Source: Sphingobacterium lumbrici (GTDB lineage Bacteria > Bacteroidota > Bacteroidia > Sphingobacteriales > Sphingobacteriaceae). From it: a DNA stretch of 64,000 nt. The stretch's first letter is position 1, and every line of letters begins with the position of its first letter. The notes below the pieces were generated by a model. The model did not search any database, was not told where the DNA came from, and saw only the letters and a list, made by a program, of their open reading frames with translations. The translations under genes were made by a program, and so were the position numbers. Shown one piece after another: positions 34,539-43,150 of this stretch. Location: contig NZ_SRZY01000027.1 in the NCBI RefSeq assembly GCF_006476045.1, positions 62,001 through 126,000 of the forward strand, written 5' to 3'.

Positions 34539-35780
34539 TTACTTTCCGATGCGATAGAGTTTACCTGCGTCTGTAATGCTATATAATGCCTCATCTTTAC
34601 CCTGAATGATGTCTCTAAAGCGTTCACCTTCACGGTCAAGTAACCGCTCTTCGCCAACTACTTTGTTATCCTTTATTACAATGCGGGCAATGTGGGTGCT
34701 GCTTAGACCGGTGATGAATAAGTTATTTTTCCATTCAGGGATTGCAGAGCCTGTGTAAAAAGCAATTCCACTGGGCGATAAAACAGGATCCCAGTAATAA
34801 ACAGGTTGCTCTAATCCATCTTGCTGTTGAATAGGAGGGGTTCCAATTTCTGTACCACTATACTCCAATCCATAAGTAATTGTAGGCCAACCGTAGTTTT
34901 TACCTACTTCTACACGGTTTAGTTCATCACCTCCTCGTGGACCAAATTCAGTCTCCCATAGATCTCCTGTCTCCGGGTGAAATGCTAGCCCTTGGACATT
35001 ACGGTGTCCGTAGGAATATATTTCAGCTAAAGCGTCTGCTTGTCCAATAAACGGATTGCCTTCTACTGCCTTACCATCTGTTGTGATACGTAATATTTTA
35101 CCCAATCCCGCCTTTAGACTTTGTGCCAACGGACGTGTTTGTTTGTCCGATCGTTCTCCTGTACTAACGAAGAGATGTCCGTTTTTGTCAAACGTAATAC
35201 GGCCTCCAAAATGTAAGTTTCCTTTATGAGCTGGGCCAGCTTGATAAATTACGGTTGCGCCTTCAATGGATTTCTCGTCAGTTGATAATTTACCTTTGGC
35301 CACCGCAGTTAAACTTCCACCATCGACCGATTGGGCAAACACCCAATACACCATTCGGTTATTTTCAAATTGTGGATCCAATGTTAATCCCAACAAACCA
35401 CCCTGTCCAGAAGCAGCTACTTTAGGTATACCTGTTATGCCTTCGCTAATTTCACCTGTAGGTGACACGATACGCATAACACCTTCTTTTTCTGTCACTA
35501 AGAATCTTCCGTCAGGAAATACAGCAATACCCCATGGTGATTTTAGCCCTTCGGCAATTACTCTCCCTTCGAAAGCCGTTGAAGTTTTGACCCCTGCAAT
35601 ACGTGTTTGGCCTTCGAATGCAGGTGGATAATTTGTATTCGGTTTGTTTTTTTCGACAGAAGAGTAGATACTATCGGTAGAAGTAATATCTGCATTGCTT
35701 CCTTGTGCTTCACGACCATTACCGCAAGACATAACCGCAACAGAGGATGATAAAAATAAAGCTGTTAATAGTTTGTTCAT
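34539..35780 (-). CDS. PQQ-dependent aldose/sorbosone dehydrogenase-like lipoprotein
   Basis: 413 residues with a lipobox (V-A-V-M-S-C, Cys about residue 19). The glucose/sorbosone dehydrogenase propeller shows LKSPWGIAVFPDGRFLVTEKEG, GLLGLTLDPQF, LHFGGRITFDKNGHLFVSTGER, SYGHRNVQGLAFHP and WETEFGPRGGDELN. These include the His, Arg and Asp residues that contact PQQ and calcium in soluble aldose dehydrogenases of the YliI type. It would oxidise sugars in the periplasm if PQQ is available; no PQQ synthesis genes are in the window. It is a single gene divergent from nothing close, with a terminator. Confidence 0.87.
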   Translation of the reverse strand: MNKLLTALFLSSSVAVMSCGNGREAQGSNADITSTDSIYSSVEKNKPNTNYPPAFEGQTRIAGVKTSTAFEGRVIAEGLKSPWGIAVFPDGRFLVTEKEGVMRIVSPTGEISEGITGIPKVAASGQGGLLGLTLDPQFENNRMVYWVFAQSVDGGSLTAVAKGKLSTDEKSIEGATVIYQAGPAHKGNLHFGGRITFDKNGHLFVSTGERSDKQTRPLAQSLKAGLGKILRITTDGKAVEGNPFIGQADALAEIYSYGHRNVQGLAFHPETGDLWETEFGPRGGDELNRVEVGKNYGWPTITYGLEYSGTEIGTPPIQQQDGLEQPVYYWDPVLSPSGIAFYTGSAIPEWKNNLFITGLSSTHIARIVIKDNKVVGEERLLDREGERFRDIIQGKDEALYSITDAGKLYRIGK

Positions 35781-35819
35781 TTTCGTTGATATATAAGTTG
35801 ATCTTTAGTAAATTACATT

Positions 35820-36062
35820 TTATTTAAGTAATAATGCTTCTTTGTGCGTTAAGATCTTCTTGTAAGTCGGTGGGGCATTGGCAATCAAAGCCTCGTGAAA
35901 AGGTGCCGGTATCATTACTTTATAATCCCTGTTCTCTATGGGAATAAAGAATAATGCACCGTGAACAATTTGATGCTCATCTACGATAAGCGTAAACTTA
36001 GCCGCAATATTATTGATGGTGTTCGTCTTTTCAAGTTTTGTAATGATATGATCCATGTCCAT
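35820..36062 (-). CDS. Small protein coupled to a universal stress protein gene
   Basis: 80 residues, unrecognised. The ATG overlaps the stop codon of the upstream universal stress protein gene by one base (TAATG), the usual sign of translational coupling. The sequence (TLIVDEHQIVHGALFFIPIENRDYKVMIPAP) reads like a small alpha/beta domain without Cys, membrane segment or signal. A second Met two codons in could be the start. Function unknown; the coupling suggests a partner role for the stress protein. Confidence 0.6.
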   Translation of the reverse strand: MDMDHIITKLEKTNTINNIAAKFTLIVDEHQIVHGALFFIPIENRDYKVMIPAPFHEALIANAPPTYKKILTHKEALLLK

Positions 36063-36910
36063 TATTCTTCGTGAAATACTAAAATAGGTATTTCAGCGTG
36101 AAAAGTTAGATTATTGCTTAAGCTAGATGAAAATAATCGGTCGAAAAAACTACGATTCCGTTTTACAATGGCTAACAGATCAATATTACTTTCCTTAATA
36201 AATCTGTTGATTGTATTTTCTACCGTATCTTCATTTTTTAAAAATGTAAACTCTAATTTACAATCGGGAAACAATTTTCTCCAGGATTCTCCGTAAAATA
36301 AAGCGTCTGCGGGATCCGAGTTCTCTGTAATTACATTTGTACAATAAACAGTAGCGTCTACAACTTTGGCTAAATCAAGAATTTCCTTTAATGCAGCTTG
36401 ATCTTTCTCTCTAAATAGGGTAGTAAAGGCAACTTTCTGTATCGCTGAATAGGCTGCTTTTGCAGGGATAGCCAATACCGGGGCTTTAATATTACGAATT
36501 ACATTGACGGTATTCGATCCAATAAATTCATTTTTAAAACCGCTAGTGCCATGTGTTCCCATCACTACTAGCGCAATATTTTCTTGCTGCACAGATTTCT
36601 TTACAGCAGCTACTACAGTTCCTTCTTCAAACAAAAACATCATTTTTGAATGATCCAAATTATGTTTTTGTGCCAGCTCATGTAGCTGTGGAATTTGTTT
36701 TTTATAATAGTCAAATTTTGTTAATTCGATTTGTTCATACACCTGTCCCAATAATTCGGGTTGACCAGCATGTGTAGCGGATAATACCGGGGAAATATAG
36801 GAATATAAGACATACAATTTGGTATCCAATTGATTAGCTAATTGTAATGCATATAGAAAAGCATTATTGGCCCCGTCAGAAAAGTCTGTTGAAAATAATA
36901 TATTTTTCAT
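36062..36910 (-). CDS. Tandem-domain universal stress protein
   Basis: 282 residues with two Usp domains. The first starts NILFSTDFSDGANNAFLYAL and keeps the ATP-binding loop VMGTHGTSGFKNEFIGSNTVNV (G-x2-G-x9-G-S, near residue 118) followed by APVLAIP. The second (about 150-282) lacks the Gly loop (LLAIVKRNRSFFDRLFSSSLSNN), so probably only one domain binds nucleotide. This is the common Bacteroidota two-domain form. It is followed by a one-base-overlapping small gene. Confidence 0.9.
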   Translation of the reverse strand: MKNILFSTDFSDGANNAFLYALQLANQLDTKLYVLYSYISPVLSATHAGQPELLGQVYEQIELTKFDYYKKQIPQLHELAQKHNLDHSKMMFLFEEGTVVAAVKKSVQQENIALVVMGTHGTSGFKNEFIGSNTVNVIRNIKAPVLAIPAKAAYSAIQKVAFTTLFREKDQAALKEILDLAKVVDATVYCTNVITENSDPADALFYGESWRKLFPDCKLEFTFLKNEDTVENTINRFIKESNIDLLAIVKRNRSFFDRLFSSSLSNNLTFHAEIPILVFHEE

Positions 36911-37121
36911 AGCTCAAGGTTTTATTTACCTAAAAATACAAAAAATGAGGGATAAACAGGATGATTATTATCACTTAAAATAGTAACAAAATGGATTAGA
37001 AGTGTGTAGCAAAATGGGAAATAAACTCGTTTACTGAAAAAACATGATAGATTGTATGGTGATAATTTCGGCTATTGAGCATAAATTGCTTAACTTAAAT
37101 CATTGAACGGATACTACCCGC
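36911..37121. other. Divergent intergenic region, stress protein / ECF sigma
   Basis: 211 bp. No exact TAnnTTTG box on either strand; a close TATTTTTA lies on the minus strand ahead of the stress protein gene. No hairpin or gene is evident. Confidence 0.4.
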
Positions 37122-37736
37122 GTGAAGATTTTGCCAAAATACTTTAAAAAAAACACACCATTGTCTTTAAAGAAGGCTTTGGAGGAGTGCGTTGTGTCAG
37201 ATACAGAACGGAGCAAATCTTTTATTTATAAAAAGTTCTATGGGTATTTGATGGCTGTAGCCCTCCGATATATACAAGAAGATATGGAGGCGGAAGATAT
37301 AGTAAATGAGTCTTTTGTGAAGGTGTTCAGAAAGTTGAATGCTTTTAGTTTTCATGAAGAGGAGGAGATATTAGAGAAAACATTTAAATCTTGGATAGCC
37401 CGAATTACCGTAAATACCTCAATCGATAAGTTGAGAGCTAAAAAAGAAATAGAATCTATAGATGATGTTTCTGATAAAGAACTGGTCCATCATGCTGTGA
37501 TGGTGTCTACGAAACTCGAAGAACAAGATATACTTAAGCTGCTTTACGAATTGCCCGAAATTCAACGTTCTATTTTTAATTTATATGAAATAGAGGGGTA
37601 TTCGCATGAAGAGATCGGAAAACTACTCGATGTACCTGAAAGTACTTCCCGGACTTATTTGACTCGCGCGAAAAGCAAATTACGAAAATTATACATGGAT
37701 CAAGTCAGTGAATTACAAAATATACATCATTCTTAA
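37122..37736 (+). CDS. ECF-type RNA polymerase sigma factor
   Basis: 204 residues. Region 2 (about residues 30-100) has MAVALRYIQEDMEAEDIVNESFVKVFRKLNAF, the RNA polymerase- and -10-binding segment. Region 4 (about 140-195) has LPEIQRSIFNLYEIEGYSHEEIGKLLDVPESTSRTYLTRAKSKLR, a clear helix-turn-helix. There is no region 3, as expected for ECF sigmas. The start is a GTG (37122) with no ATG upstream. Eleven nt downstream starts a membrane-anchored protein with a beta-barrel-like C-terminus, likely its cognate regulator. Confidence 0.9.
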   Translation: MKILPKYFKKNTPLSLKKALEECVVSDTERSKSFIYKKFYGYLMAVALRYIQEDMEAEDIVNESFVKVFRKLNAFSFHEEEEILEKTFKSWIARITVNTSIDKLRAKKEIESIDDVSDKELVHHAVMVSTKLEEQDILKLLYELPEIQRSIFNLYEIEGYSHEEIGKLLDVPESTSRTYLTRAKSKLRKLYMDQVSELQNIHHS

Positions 37737-37747
37737 TCTATAGTAGA

Positions 37748-39064
37748 ATGAAAGAAAATAAAGATATAATAGATGAAATTGTAAATCGTTTACGATCCCA
37801 AAGGGATTATGATTACAAGGAAGGGGCTTGGGAGAAATTTCAAAGCAGCCAACAACCTATTTTGGTTTCAAAAATAAGAGTGTACTATCGGTTAAGTGCT
37901 GCTGCTGCACTTATTATACTGGGTGCTGGTATTGCTTTATGGTTGAGAAATGAAACCCCCGTTACAATAGACACCATCAATACGGTTGAAGTGCAAGAGC
38001 GTGATAATCTTACCTCCCCTCATACAAATAATCCGACGTCAACGCCACAAGAGGTATTAGGTAGTTTGGAAAATACCCCGGAAATTCGTGAAGACAACAC
38101 ATATAGTCTGTCGGAGCCTAATGGCTTTGAAGGTAGTAAGGAGCTGGCTTATATAGCTAAACAGTATGAAAAGGGACTTGAAAATAAAATCAGCATCATT
38201 GATTATAGCCATCTTCCAAATACGTATTTAACCGTAAAGTCGATTTCATATCATGATAAACAACTCCGTTCGATTCGTTCTGCACCTACAGACAATATGG
38301 TATTATCTTCATCGGCTACACCTATAAATCAAAGTCTAAAAGAAGTTGAAAACAGACCCAGTCAATCGTCCATGCGACTCAACGAAAGATTTGATATTGC
38401 GTTCTTTGTCTCTCCAAATTCTACTGCGGATAAGATGAGTGTAGGTGGGGGGATGCTAGTCGCTTATAATTTAAATAAAAAGATAAGCCTTCGTACAGGA
38501 GCTTCTTATAATACGTATGAAATGGGAGTTTTAAAAAATCCTACTGCCGAAAGTAGTGCAGAAATTGTTTCAGTAAGTCATGAGAAGAATTCATTTGCCG
38601 GAACGAGTGAAGCCAGCTTTCAAAGAAGCATGGTTCTTCCCAATGTGAATGCAGTCACCGGAAAAGTACAATCTTTGGATATTCCACTGGAATTAAAATA
38701 CAATTTTAATACATCTTTATATGCAGTTGCAGGTGTTTCTTATTCTGCTATCTTAAACCAAGAGCGTAGTGCGCATTATGTAGAAAATATTAATAACGAG
38801 ACATTTGTTAACGGTTATCCAGAGAATCGAGAACAAGTTTCAAACAGCACCAAAACGGTGACACGTACCGTCAAATCTGCGGAGACAAATGTGAATTCCA
38901 ACGGTTTTAATGGTTTCGTGACTATATCTGTCGGTAAGAAAGTAACTATCGGCAACAAATTTGGTATTTCTGTAGAACCATATTTTAAAATTCCGGTTGG
39001 AGAATACCGTCGTGCGGATATGGACTATACCAATGGTGGAATCCGACTAATGACAACTTTTTAA
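37748..39064 (+). CDS. Membrane-anchored protein with anti-sigma-like N-terminus and beta-barrel-like C-terminus
   Basis: 438 residues. Residues 1-48 are a charged helical cytoplasmic segment (IIDEIVNRLRSQRDYDYKEG, AWEKFQ), like the N-terminus of Bacteroidota anti-sigma proteins. A single membrane helix is at about 49-66. Residues about 70-200 are low-complexity periplasmic linker, and about 205-438 show amphipathic strands ending in a terminal aromatic strand (G-G-I-R-L-M-T-T-F), as in outer-membrane barrel proteins. The gene directly follows the ECF sigma gene. Inference: it may hold the sigma factor at the inner membrane and connect to the outer envelope. Its stop overlaps the stop of the converging HAD gene in TTAA. 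Confidence 0.72.
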   Translation: MKENKDIIDEIVNRLRSQRDYDYKEGAWEKFQSSQQPILVSKIRVYYRLSAAAALIILGAGIALWLRNETPVTIDTINTVEVQERDNLTSPHTNNPTSTPQEVLGSLENTPEIREDNTYSLSEPNGFEGSKELAYIAKQYEKGLENKISIIDYSHLPNTYLTVKSISYHDKQLRSIRSAPTDNMVLSSSATPINQSLKEVENRPSQSSMRLNERFDIAFFVSPNSTADKMSVGGGMLVAYNLNKKISLRTGASYNTYEMGVLKNPTAESSAEIVSVSHEKNSFAGTSEASFQRSMVLPNVNAVTGKVQSLDIPLELKYNFNTSLYAVAGVSYSAILNQERSAHYVENINNETFVNGYPENREQVSNSTKTVTRTVKSAETNVNSNGFNGFVTISVGKKVTIGNKFGISVEPYFKIPVGEYRRADMDYTNGGIRLMTTF

Positions 39065-39675
39065 ATTTGATCAATCCGAACCCAACTCATTCCTGCTGCG
39101 ATAGCGCCCTGTACACCGGGATCACCATCTTCCAATACGACACATTTTTCTGGCGCTACCCCTAGATTTTGCGCTGTTAAGGTAAACGGCTCATGAGAGG
39201 GTTTGCCCAAAGTTGTATCACCCGCACAGACTAAAGTTTCATATCGACCAGCTACATCAATTACGTCTAATGTAATCGTTAATGTACTACGTGTTCCTCC
39301 GGATACTATCCCAATTTTTTTTGTATGTTCAAAGTCTAATAATATTTGACGAACAAACTCAATAGGTTTAGTTTTTGAAACGTATTGTGCAATAAAAATG
39401 GCTGACTTTCTTTTGGCAAACTGAGCAAAGTCAAAATCTACACCATATCGGATTGATATTTCTTTTGCCACAGCAACGGTAGTCCATCCGGCCGTTTCGT
39501 CAATCAAATCGGGATTAAGAATAATACCGTATTCAAGAGCCGCAGCGACATAGGAAGCCTTATGCGCATCCATATTATCCGCTAATGTGCCATCTACATC
39601 AAATAAGAGTGCGTCATAGGGTTCAACGATTCTTTTTAGGGTATTGTATTTAACGAAATCCGATTCTGTCATCAT
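39061..39675 (-). CDS. HAD-superfamily hydrolase, beta-phosphoglucomutase-like
   Basis: 204 residues. Nucleophile motif DALLFDVDGTLADNMDAH (Asp about residue 24, Asp+2), motif II VSGGTR, motif III Lys in GDTTLGKPSHEPF and motif IV VVLEDGDPGVQGA. This is the HAD-IA subgroup of sugar-phosphate phosphatases and phosphomutases. The substrate is unknown. A proline dehydrogenase gene lies upstream on the same strand, separated by a terminator. The stop TAA shares bases with the opposite gene's stop. Confidence 0.85.
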   Translation of the reverse strand: MMTESDFVKYNTLKRIVEPYDALLFDVDGTLADNMDAHKASYVAAALEYGIILNPDLIDETAGWTTVAVAKEISIRYGVDFDFAQFAKRKSAIFIAQYVSKTKPIEFVRQILLDFEHTKKIGIVSGGTRSTLTITLDVIDVAGRYETLVCAGDTTLGKPSHEPFTLTAQNLGVAPEKCVVLEDGDPGVQGAIAAGMSWVRIDQI

Positions 39676-39693
39676 GTGTATAATAATAAAAAG

Positions 39694-39711
39694 AGTCCCG
39701 AAAACGGGACT
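39694..39711 (-). terminator. Terminator of the proline dehydrogenase gene
   Basis: On the minus strand, AGTCCCG-TTTT-CGGGACT is followed by CTTTTTATT. A short GC-rich 7-bp stem with T run, located between the stop of the dehydrogenase gene and the start of the HAD gene. Confidence 0.85.
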
Positions 39712-39726
39712 TCAAGTATGTATAAA

Positions 39727-40920
39727 TTATTTCGTTGCACTACGGCGTTTCTTTTCTTTTATAATCAAGCCAAGTTCTCTACCAGTTTGACCTTGGGCAG
39801 ATGAATTTTCCTGTGCTCTTCTAAATAAATAAGGCATTACGGATTTCACAGGGCCATAAGGCATGTATTTTGCAACATTATAATTTGCTGCGCCTAAATT
39901 AAAAGACAGATTGTCAGACATTCCCAGCAATTGGGCAAAAAAAACATTTGGATGATCATGCGGAATATGACGCTTATCCATTTCTTCGGCTAATAGCAAA
40001 CAGCTAGCATCGTTATGTGTGCCGGCCATTAATCCTATACGATCAATATGGTCAAGGCAGAATAAGATCGCTTGGTTGTAATCCATATCACTTGCTTCTT
40101 TTGTAGGCTGAATAGGAGAAGAATACCCGTTTTCTGCGGCGCGTTCTCTTTCAATTTCCATATAAGCACCTCGTACTATTTTGGCCCCAATATAAAAATT
40201 CTGTACCTCAGCGTATGCAAAATCGGCTTTAAGAGATGCAAGTTTATCATGTCTATACAACTGATAAGTATTGTACACGATGACATTCTGTTTATTATAT
40301 TTCTCCATCATATCGCGAGCGATATCATCGATAGTATCTTGTATCCACGAATGCTCGGCATCTATCAATACGCGAATCCCGGCATCGTAACATGCTTTAC
40401 ATATTCGATCGCATCTATCTAGTAAACGTCTATATTCAGCCGTTTCTTCTACATTTAGTGTTTGTTTAGCGTCTATTTTTGCTAATAAATCGAATCTCCC
40501 TACGCCCGTGGGTTTAAACACACAAAATGAAATCAATGGATTTTGTTTAGCATATTCTACTGTTGATAAAATTTCTTGGCAGGTGGCATCAAAATTTTCT
40601 TCTGATTCTTCGCCCTCAACAGAATAATCCAAAATTGTCGTTACGTTTCCTTTTCCTAATTCTTGGATTGCATCAGAACAACCACGAATAGTTTCGCCTC
40701 CACAAAATTGTTTATAAATTGTATTTCGGATAATTCCCTGAATAGGAAGACCGATACGTAAAGAAAAGTTTGTTATTGGGGTTCCTACTTTTATAAGCGT
40801 ACTGCTGGCTACCATTTTAAAAAGCCAATATGCTCTTTCCAAATCTCTATCACTCTTATTTTTAAAAGCAATTTCGGTATTATCAAAATTCAGTTTCGCC
40901 TTGTTTTCTTGCGCTATCAT
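39727..40920 (-). CDS. Proline dehydrogenase
   Basis: 397 residues, monofunctional PRODH length in Bacteroidota. FAD/substrate motifs are present: ISFCVFKPTGVGRFDLLAK, RVLIDAEHSWIQ, VRGAYMEIERERA (near residue 255), GTHNDAS, and the C-terminal VAKYMPYGPVKSVMPYLFRRAQEN with the conserved Tyr-Arg-Arg that binds proline carboxylate. It oxidises proline to pyrroline-5-carboxylate, feeding electrons to quinone. The P5C dehydrogenase gene is not in the window. Confidence 0.93.
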   Translation of the reverse strand: MIAQENKAKLNFDNTEIAFKNKSDRDLERAYWLFKMVASSTLIKVGTPITNFSLRIGLPIQGIIRNTIYKQFCGGETIRGCSDAIQELGKGNVTTILDYSVEGEESEENFDATCQEILSTVEYAKQNPLISFCVFKPTGVGRFDLLAKIDAKQTLNVEETAEYRRLLDRCDRICKACYDAGIRVLIDAEHSWIQDTIDDIARDMMEKYNKQNVIVYNTYQLYRHDKLASLKADFAYAEVQNFYIGAKIVRGAYMEIERERAAENGYSSPIQPTKEASDMDYNQAILFCLDHIDRIGLMAGTHNDASCLLLAEEMDKRHIPHDHPNVFFAQLLGMSDNLSFNLGAANYNVAKYMPYGPVKSVMPYLFRRAQENSSAQGQTGRELGLIIKEKKRRSATK

Positions 40921-40940
40921 TATGAGTATAAATTATTTTA

Positions 40941-40948
40941 CAAAAGTA
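40941..40948 (-). promoter_or_regulatory. -7 box (TACTTTTG) for proline dehydrogenase
   Basis: Exact TAnnTTTG on the minus strand, 20 nt before the ATG at 40920. Confidence 0.5.
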
Positions 40949-41002
40949 TGGATTTATCATCTTAATATTTTTTAAAAAATCATTTTTTATATGATATAAG
41001 TG

Positions 41003-41010
41003 TATTTTTG
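41003..41010 (+). promoter_or_regulatory. -7 box (TATTTTTG) for the S4-protein gene
   Basis: Exact TAnnTTTG ending just 3 nt before the ATG at 41014, predicting leaderless transcription. It overlaps the in-frame TTG at 41008. Confidence 0.55.
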
Positions 41011-41013
41011 TGT

Positions 41014-41220
41014 ATGCAAACGTTTACACTAGAAGGGGAATTTATTCCGCTGATTCAATTATTAAAGGCGCTCAATTGGGTAGAACACGGAGGAATGGCT
41101 CAACGGATGGTGGAAGAAGGGCTCGTAATGTATAATGGGGAAATTGATTTTCGAAAAAGACTTAAAGTTCGTCGAGGGGATGTGGTCGAATTCGAAGGTA
41201 TGCAAGTTGAAATCGTTTAA
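41014..41220 (+). CDS. Small S4-domain RNA-binding protein (YbcJ/YaaA-like)
   Basis: 68 residues, a single S4 domain: F-I-P-L-I-Q-L-L-K near the start, the basic/glycine region HGGMAQRMVEEG, VMYNGEIDFRKRLKVRRGDVVEFEG. Stand-alone S4 proteins of this size bind structured RNA or ribosome; exact role unknown. The ATG at 41014 is preferred over the in-frame TTG two codons before because that TTG lies in the -7 box. The coding start carries a LacI-operator-like palindrome (41015-41028). aroB follows after 32 nt. Confidence 0.82.
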   Translation: MQTFTLEGEFIPLIQLLKALNWVEHGGMAQRMVEEGLVMYNGEIDFRKRLKVRRGDVVEFEGMQVEIV

Positions 41221-41252
41221 AAAATTATATCTTTATTGCTCAATTTCAATTT

Positions 41253-42317
41253 ATGCAAACTTTAGAAAGTTTAGGTTATACGGTTTTTTTTGAAGAGGAT
41301 CTTTCTTCTTTAGAAGAGTTTATTTTCCAACGTCAATATTCTCAGATATTAATCTTAGTAGATCGCAATACGAATGACCATTGTTTACCTGTTTTACAGG
41401 CTGCAATACCTTCTATTACGGATTACGACATTATTGAGATTGATCCGGGAGAGGAAAATAAAAACATAGATTTTTGTATTGGTGTATGGAAAACTATGTT
41501 AGATTTTGGAGCGGAACGCAAAGCATTGATGATTAACTTAGGAGGCGGTGTGGTAACGGATATGGGTGGATTTGCAGCTTCAACATTTAAACGGGGAATT
41601 GATTTCATTCAAATTCCGACGACACTCTTGTCTCAGGTCGATGCTTCTGTAGGTGGTAAGACAGGTATTGATCTGGATAATGTAAAAAATATCATTGGTA
41701 CATTTACGCAACCTCAAGCTGTATTTATCAGTGCTAAGTTTTTGGAAACATTGGATGAACGACAAATACGTTCAGGATTTGCAGAGGTAATCAAGCATGG
41801 TTTAATTCAGGACAAAAATCTTTATGACAAATGTAAGGATGTAAATTTAAATCATATTGATATATCGCTGATAAAGCGCTCTGTAGAAATTAAGAACAAT
41901 GTTGTCCTTAAAGATCCCACTGAAAAAGGGCTTCGTAAAATATTAAATTTCGGACATACAATAGGGCATGCCATCGAAGGTTACTCGTTATATCATGATA
42001 GCAATCCGCTGTTACATGGAGAAGCAATTGCTATTGGTATGATCTGTGAGGGATTTTTATCGTATAAACTAAACGGTTTGTCAGAAGAGGAACTGGAAGA
42101 TCTGGCAACGTTATTTTTAAGTAGATATAAACCTTACATTTATAGGCCAGATCAATATGATAAATTTATCGAACTAATGCAAAATGACAAGAAGAATGAA
42201 GATAACAAAATAGGATTTGCGTTATTAAAAACAATTGGCAATGCTGAATACAATATTTATGCAGATAAGGCTGATATTGTGGAAGCATTAGATTATTACC
42301 TTTCTAAAATAAAATAA
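41253..42317 (+). CDS. aroB: 3-dehydroquinate synthase
   Basis: 354 residues. NAD-binding GGGVVTDMGGFAASTFKRG (near 92-110) and LSQVDASVGGKTGIDLDNVKN (near 126-146) are diagnostic. Zinc ligands appear as Glu in SGFAEVIKHGLI, His in NFGHTIGHAIE and His in LLHGEAIAIGM. It converts DAHP to 3-dehydroquinate, the second step of the shikimate pathway. It sits between the S4 protein gene and a ThuA-like gene (3-nt gap), so these three are likely cotranscribed. Confidence 0.96.
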   Translation: MQTLESLGYTVFFEEDLSSLEEFIFQRQYSQILILVDRNTNDHCLPVLQAAIPSITDYDIIEIDPGEENKNIDFCIGVWKTMLDFGAERKALMINLGGGVVTDMGGFAASTFKRGIDFIQIPTTLLSQVDASVGGKTGIDLDNVKNIIGTFTQPQAVFISAKFLETLDERQIRSGFAEVIKHGLIQDKNLYDKCKDVNLNHIDISLIKRSVEIKNNVVLKDPTEKGLRKILNFGHTIGHAIEGYSLYHDSNPLLHGEAIAIGMICEGFLSYKLNGLSEEELEDLATLFLSRYKPYIYRPDQYDKFIELMQNDKKNEDNKIGFALLKTIGNAEYNIYADKADIVEALDYYLSKIK

Positions 42318-42320
42318 AAT

Positions 42321-43043
42321 ATGAGAAGAATATACTTGATTTATACATTATTTAGTTGTTTTCTCCTTACTGATGCGTATGCTCAAAAGGATAAGAATGT
42401 GTTGATCTTTTCAAAGACTACGGGATTTAGACACCAAAGCATCGAAAAGGGTGTGCAGACTGTGGAAAAATTGTTAAATGACCAGCAGATTAGAACTTTT
42501 CATAGCGAAGATGAAAATGTTTTCAATGCAAAAAACTTAGCTAATTACGATGCTATTTTATTTTTAAGTACTACAGGAGATCTTTTTAATAGTCAACAAA
42601 AGGAAGACATTCAAAACTTTATTCGTTCGGGCAAAGGTTTTGTCGGAATTCATGCCGCATCGGATACAGAGTATAATTGGCCTTGGTATGGAGGATTGGT
42701 TGGCGGTTATTTTGCGAGCCACCCCGCTGTACAAGAGGCTAAAATCGATGTTTTAAATCGAAAACATCTATCCACAAAGCATTTGCAAAAAGTATGGTTT
42801 CATAAAGATGAATGGTATGATTTCAAAAATGTGAAAGAAGGTTTGCATATTTTGATGGCCTTAGATGAAGCAAGTTATAAAGGTGGGAAAATGGGGAAAT
42901 TTCATCCCATATCATGGTTTCAAGAATATGACGGAGGAAGATCATTTTATACAGGATTAGGCCATACGGAAGAATCCTTTGATTCCGAATTATTTCAAAA
43001 GCATATTTTAGGTGGGGTGAAATATGTACTCAAATTAAAATAG
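42321..43043 (+). CDS. Secreted ThuA-domain protein
   Basis: 240 residues with a signal peptide ending A-Y-A-Q. The ThuA fold (class I glutamine amidotransferase-like) begins NVLIFSKTTGFRHQSIEKG and includes ANYDAILFLSTTGDLF, GKGFVGIHAASDTEYNWPWYGGLVGGYFASHP, KDEWYDF and the C-terminal GRSFYTGLGHTEESF. ThuA domains occur in trehalose utilisation and in many secreted sugar-handling proteins; the activity is undefined. The nucleophile Cys of amidotransferases is absent. The gene is the last of the S4-aroB-thuA series, with a hairpin downstream. Confidence 0.85.
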   Translation: MRRIYLIYTLFSCFLLTDAYAQKDKNVLIFSKTTGFRHQSIEKGVQTVEKLLNDQQIRTFHSEDENVFNAKNLANYDAILFLSTTGDLFNSQQKEDIQNFIRSGKGFVGIHAASDTEYNWPWYGGLVGGYFASHPAVQEAKIDVLNRKHLSTKHLQKVWFHKDEWYDFKNVKEGLHILMALDEASYKGGKMGKFHPISWFQEYDGGRSFYTGLGHTEESFDSELFQKHILGGVKYVLKLK

Positions 43044-43058
43044 GTTTTTCAAAACATC

Positions 43059-43083
43059 AAAAGCTAGCCTGTAGACTTTTTTT
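43059..43083 (+). terminator. Terminator after the ThuA-like gene
   Basis: AAAAGCTA / TAGACTTTT stem with one bulged A, followed by T7. Confidence 0.6.
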
Positions 43084-43150
43084 GTAGAAATGTAATCATT
43101 TTCAAACATAATGATTTTCTTGCTGTTTTACTTAAAAAGGAGTGTAGATC

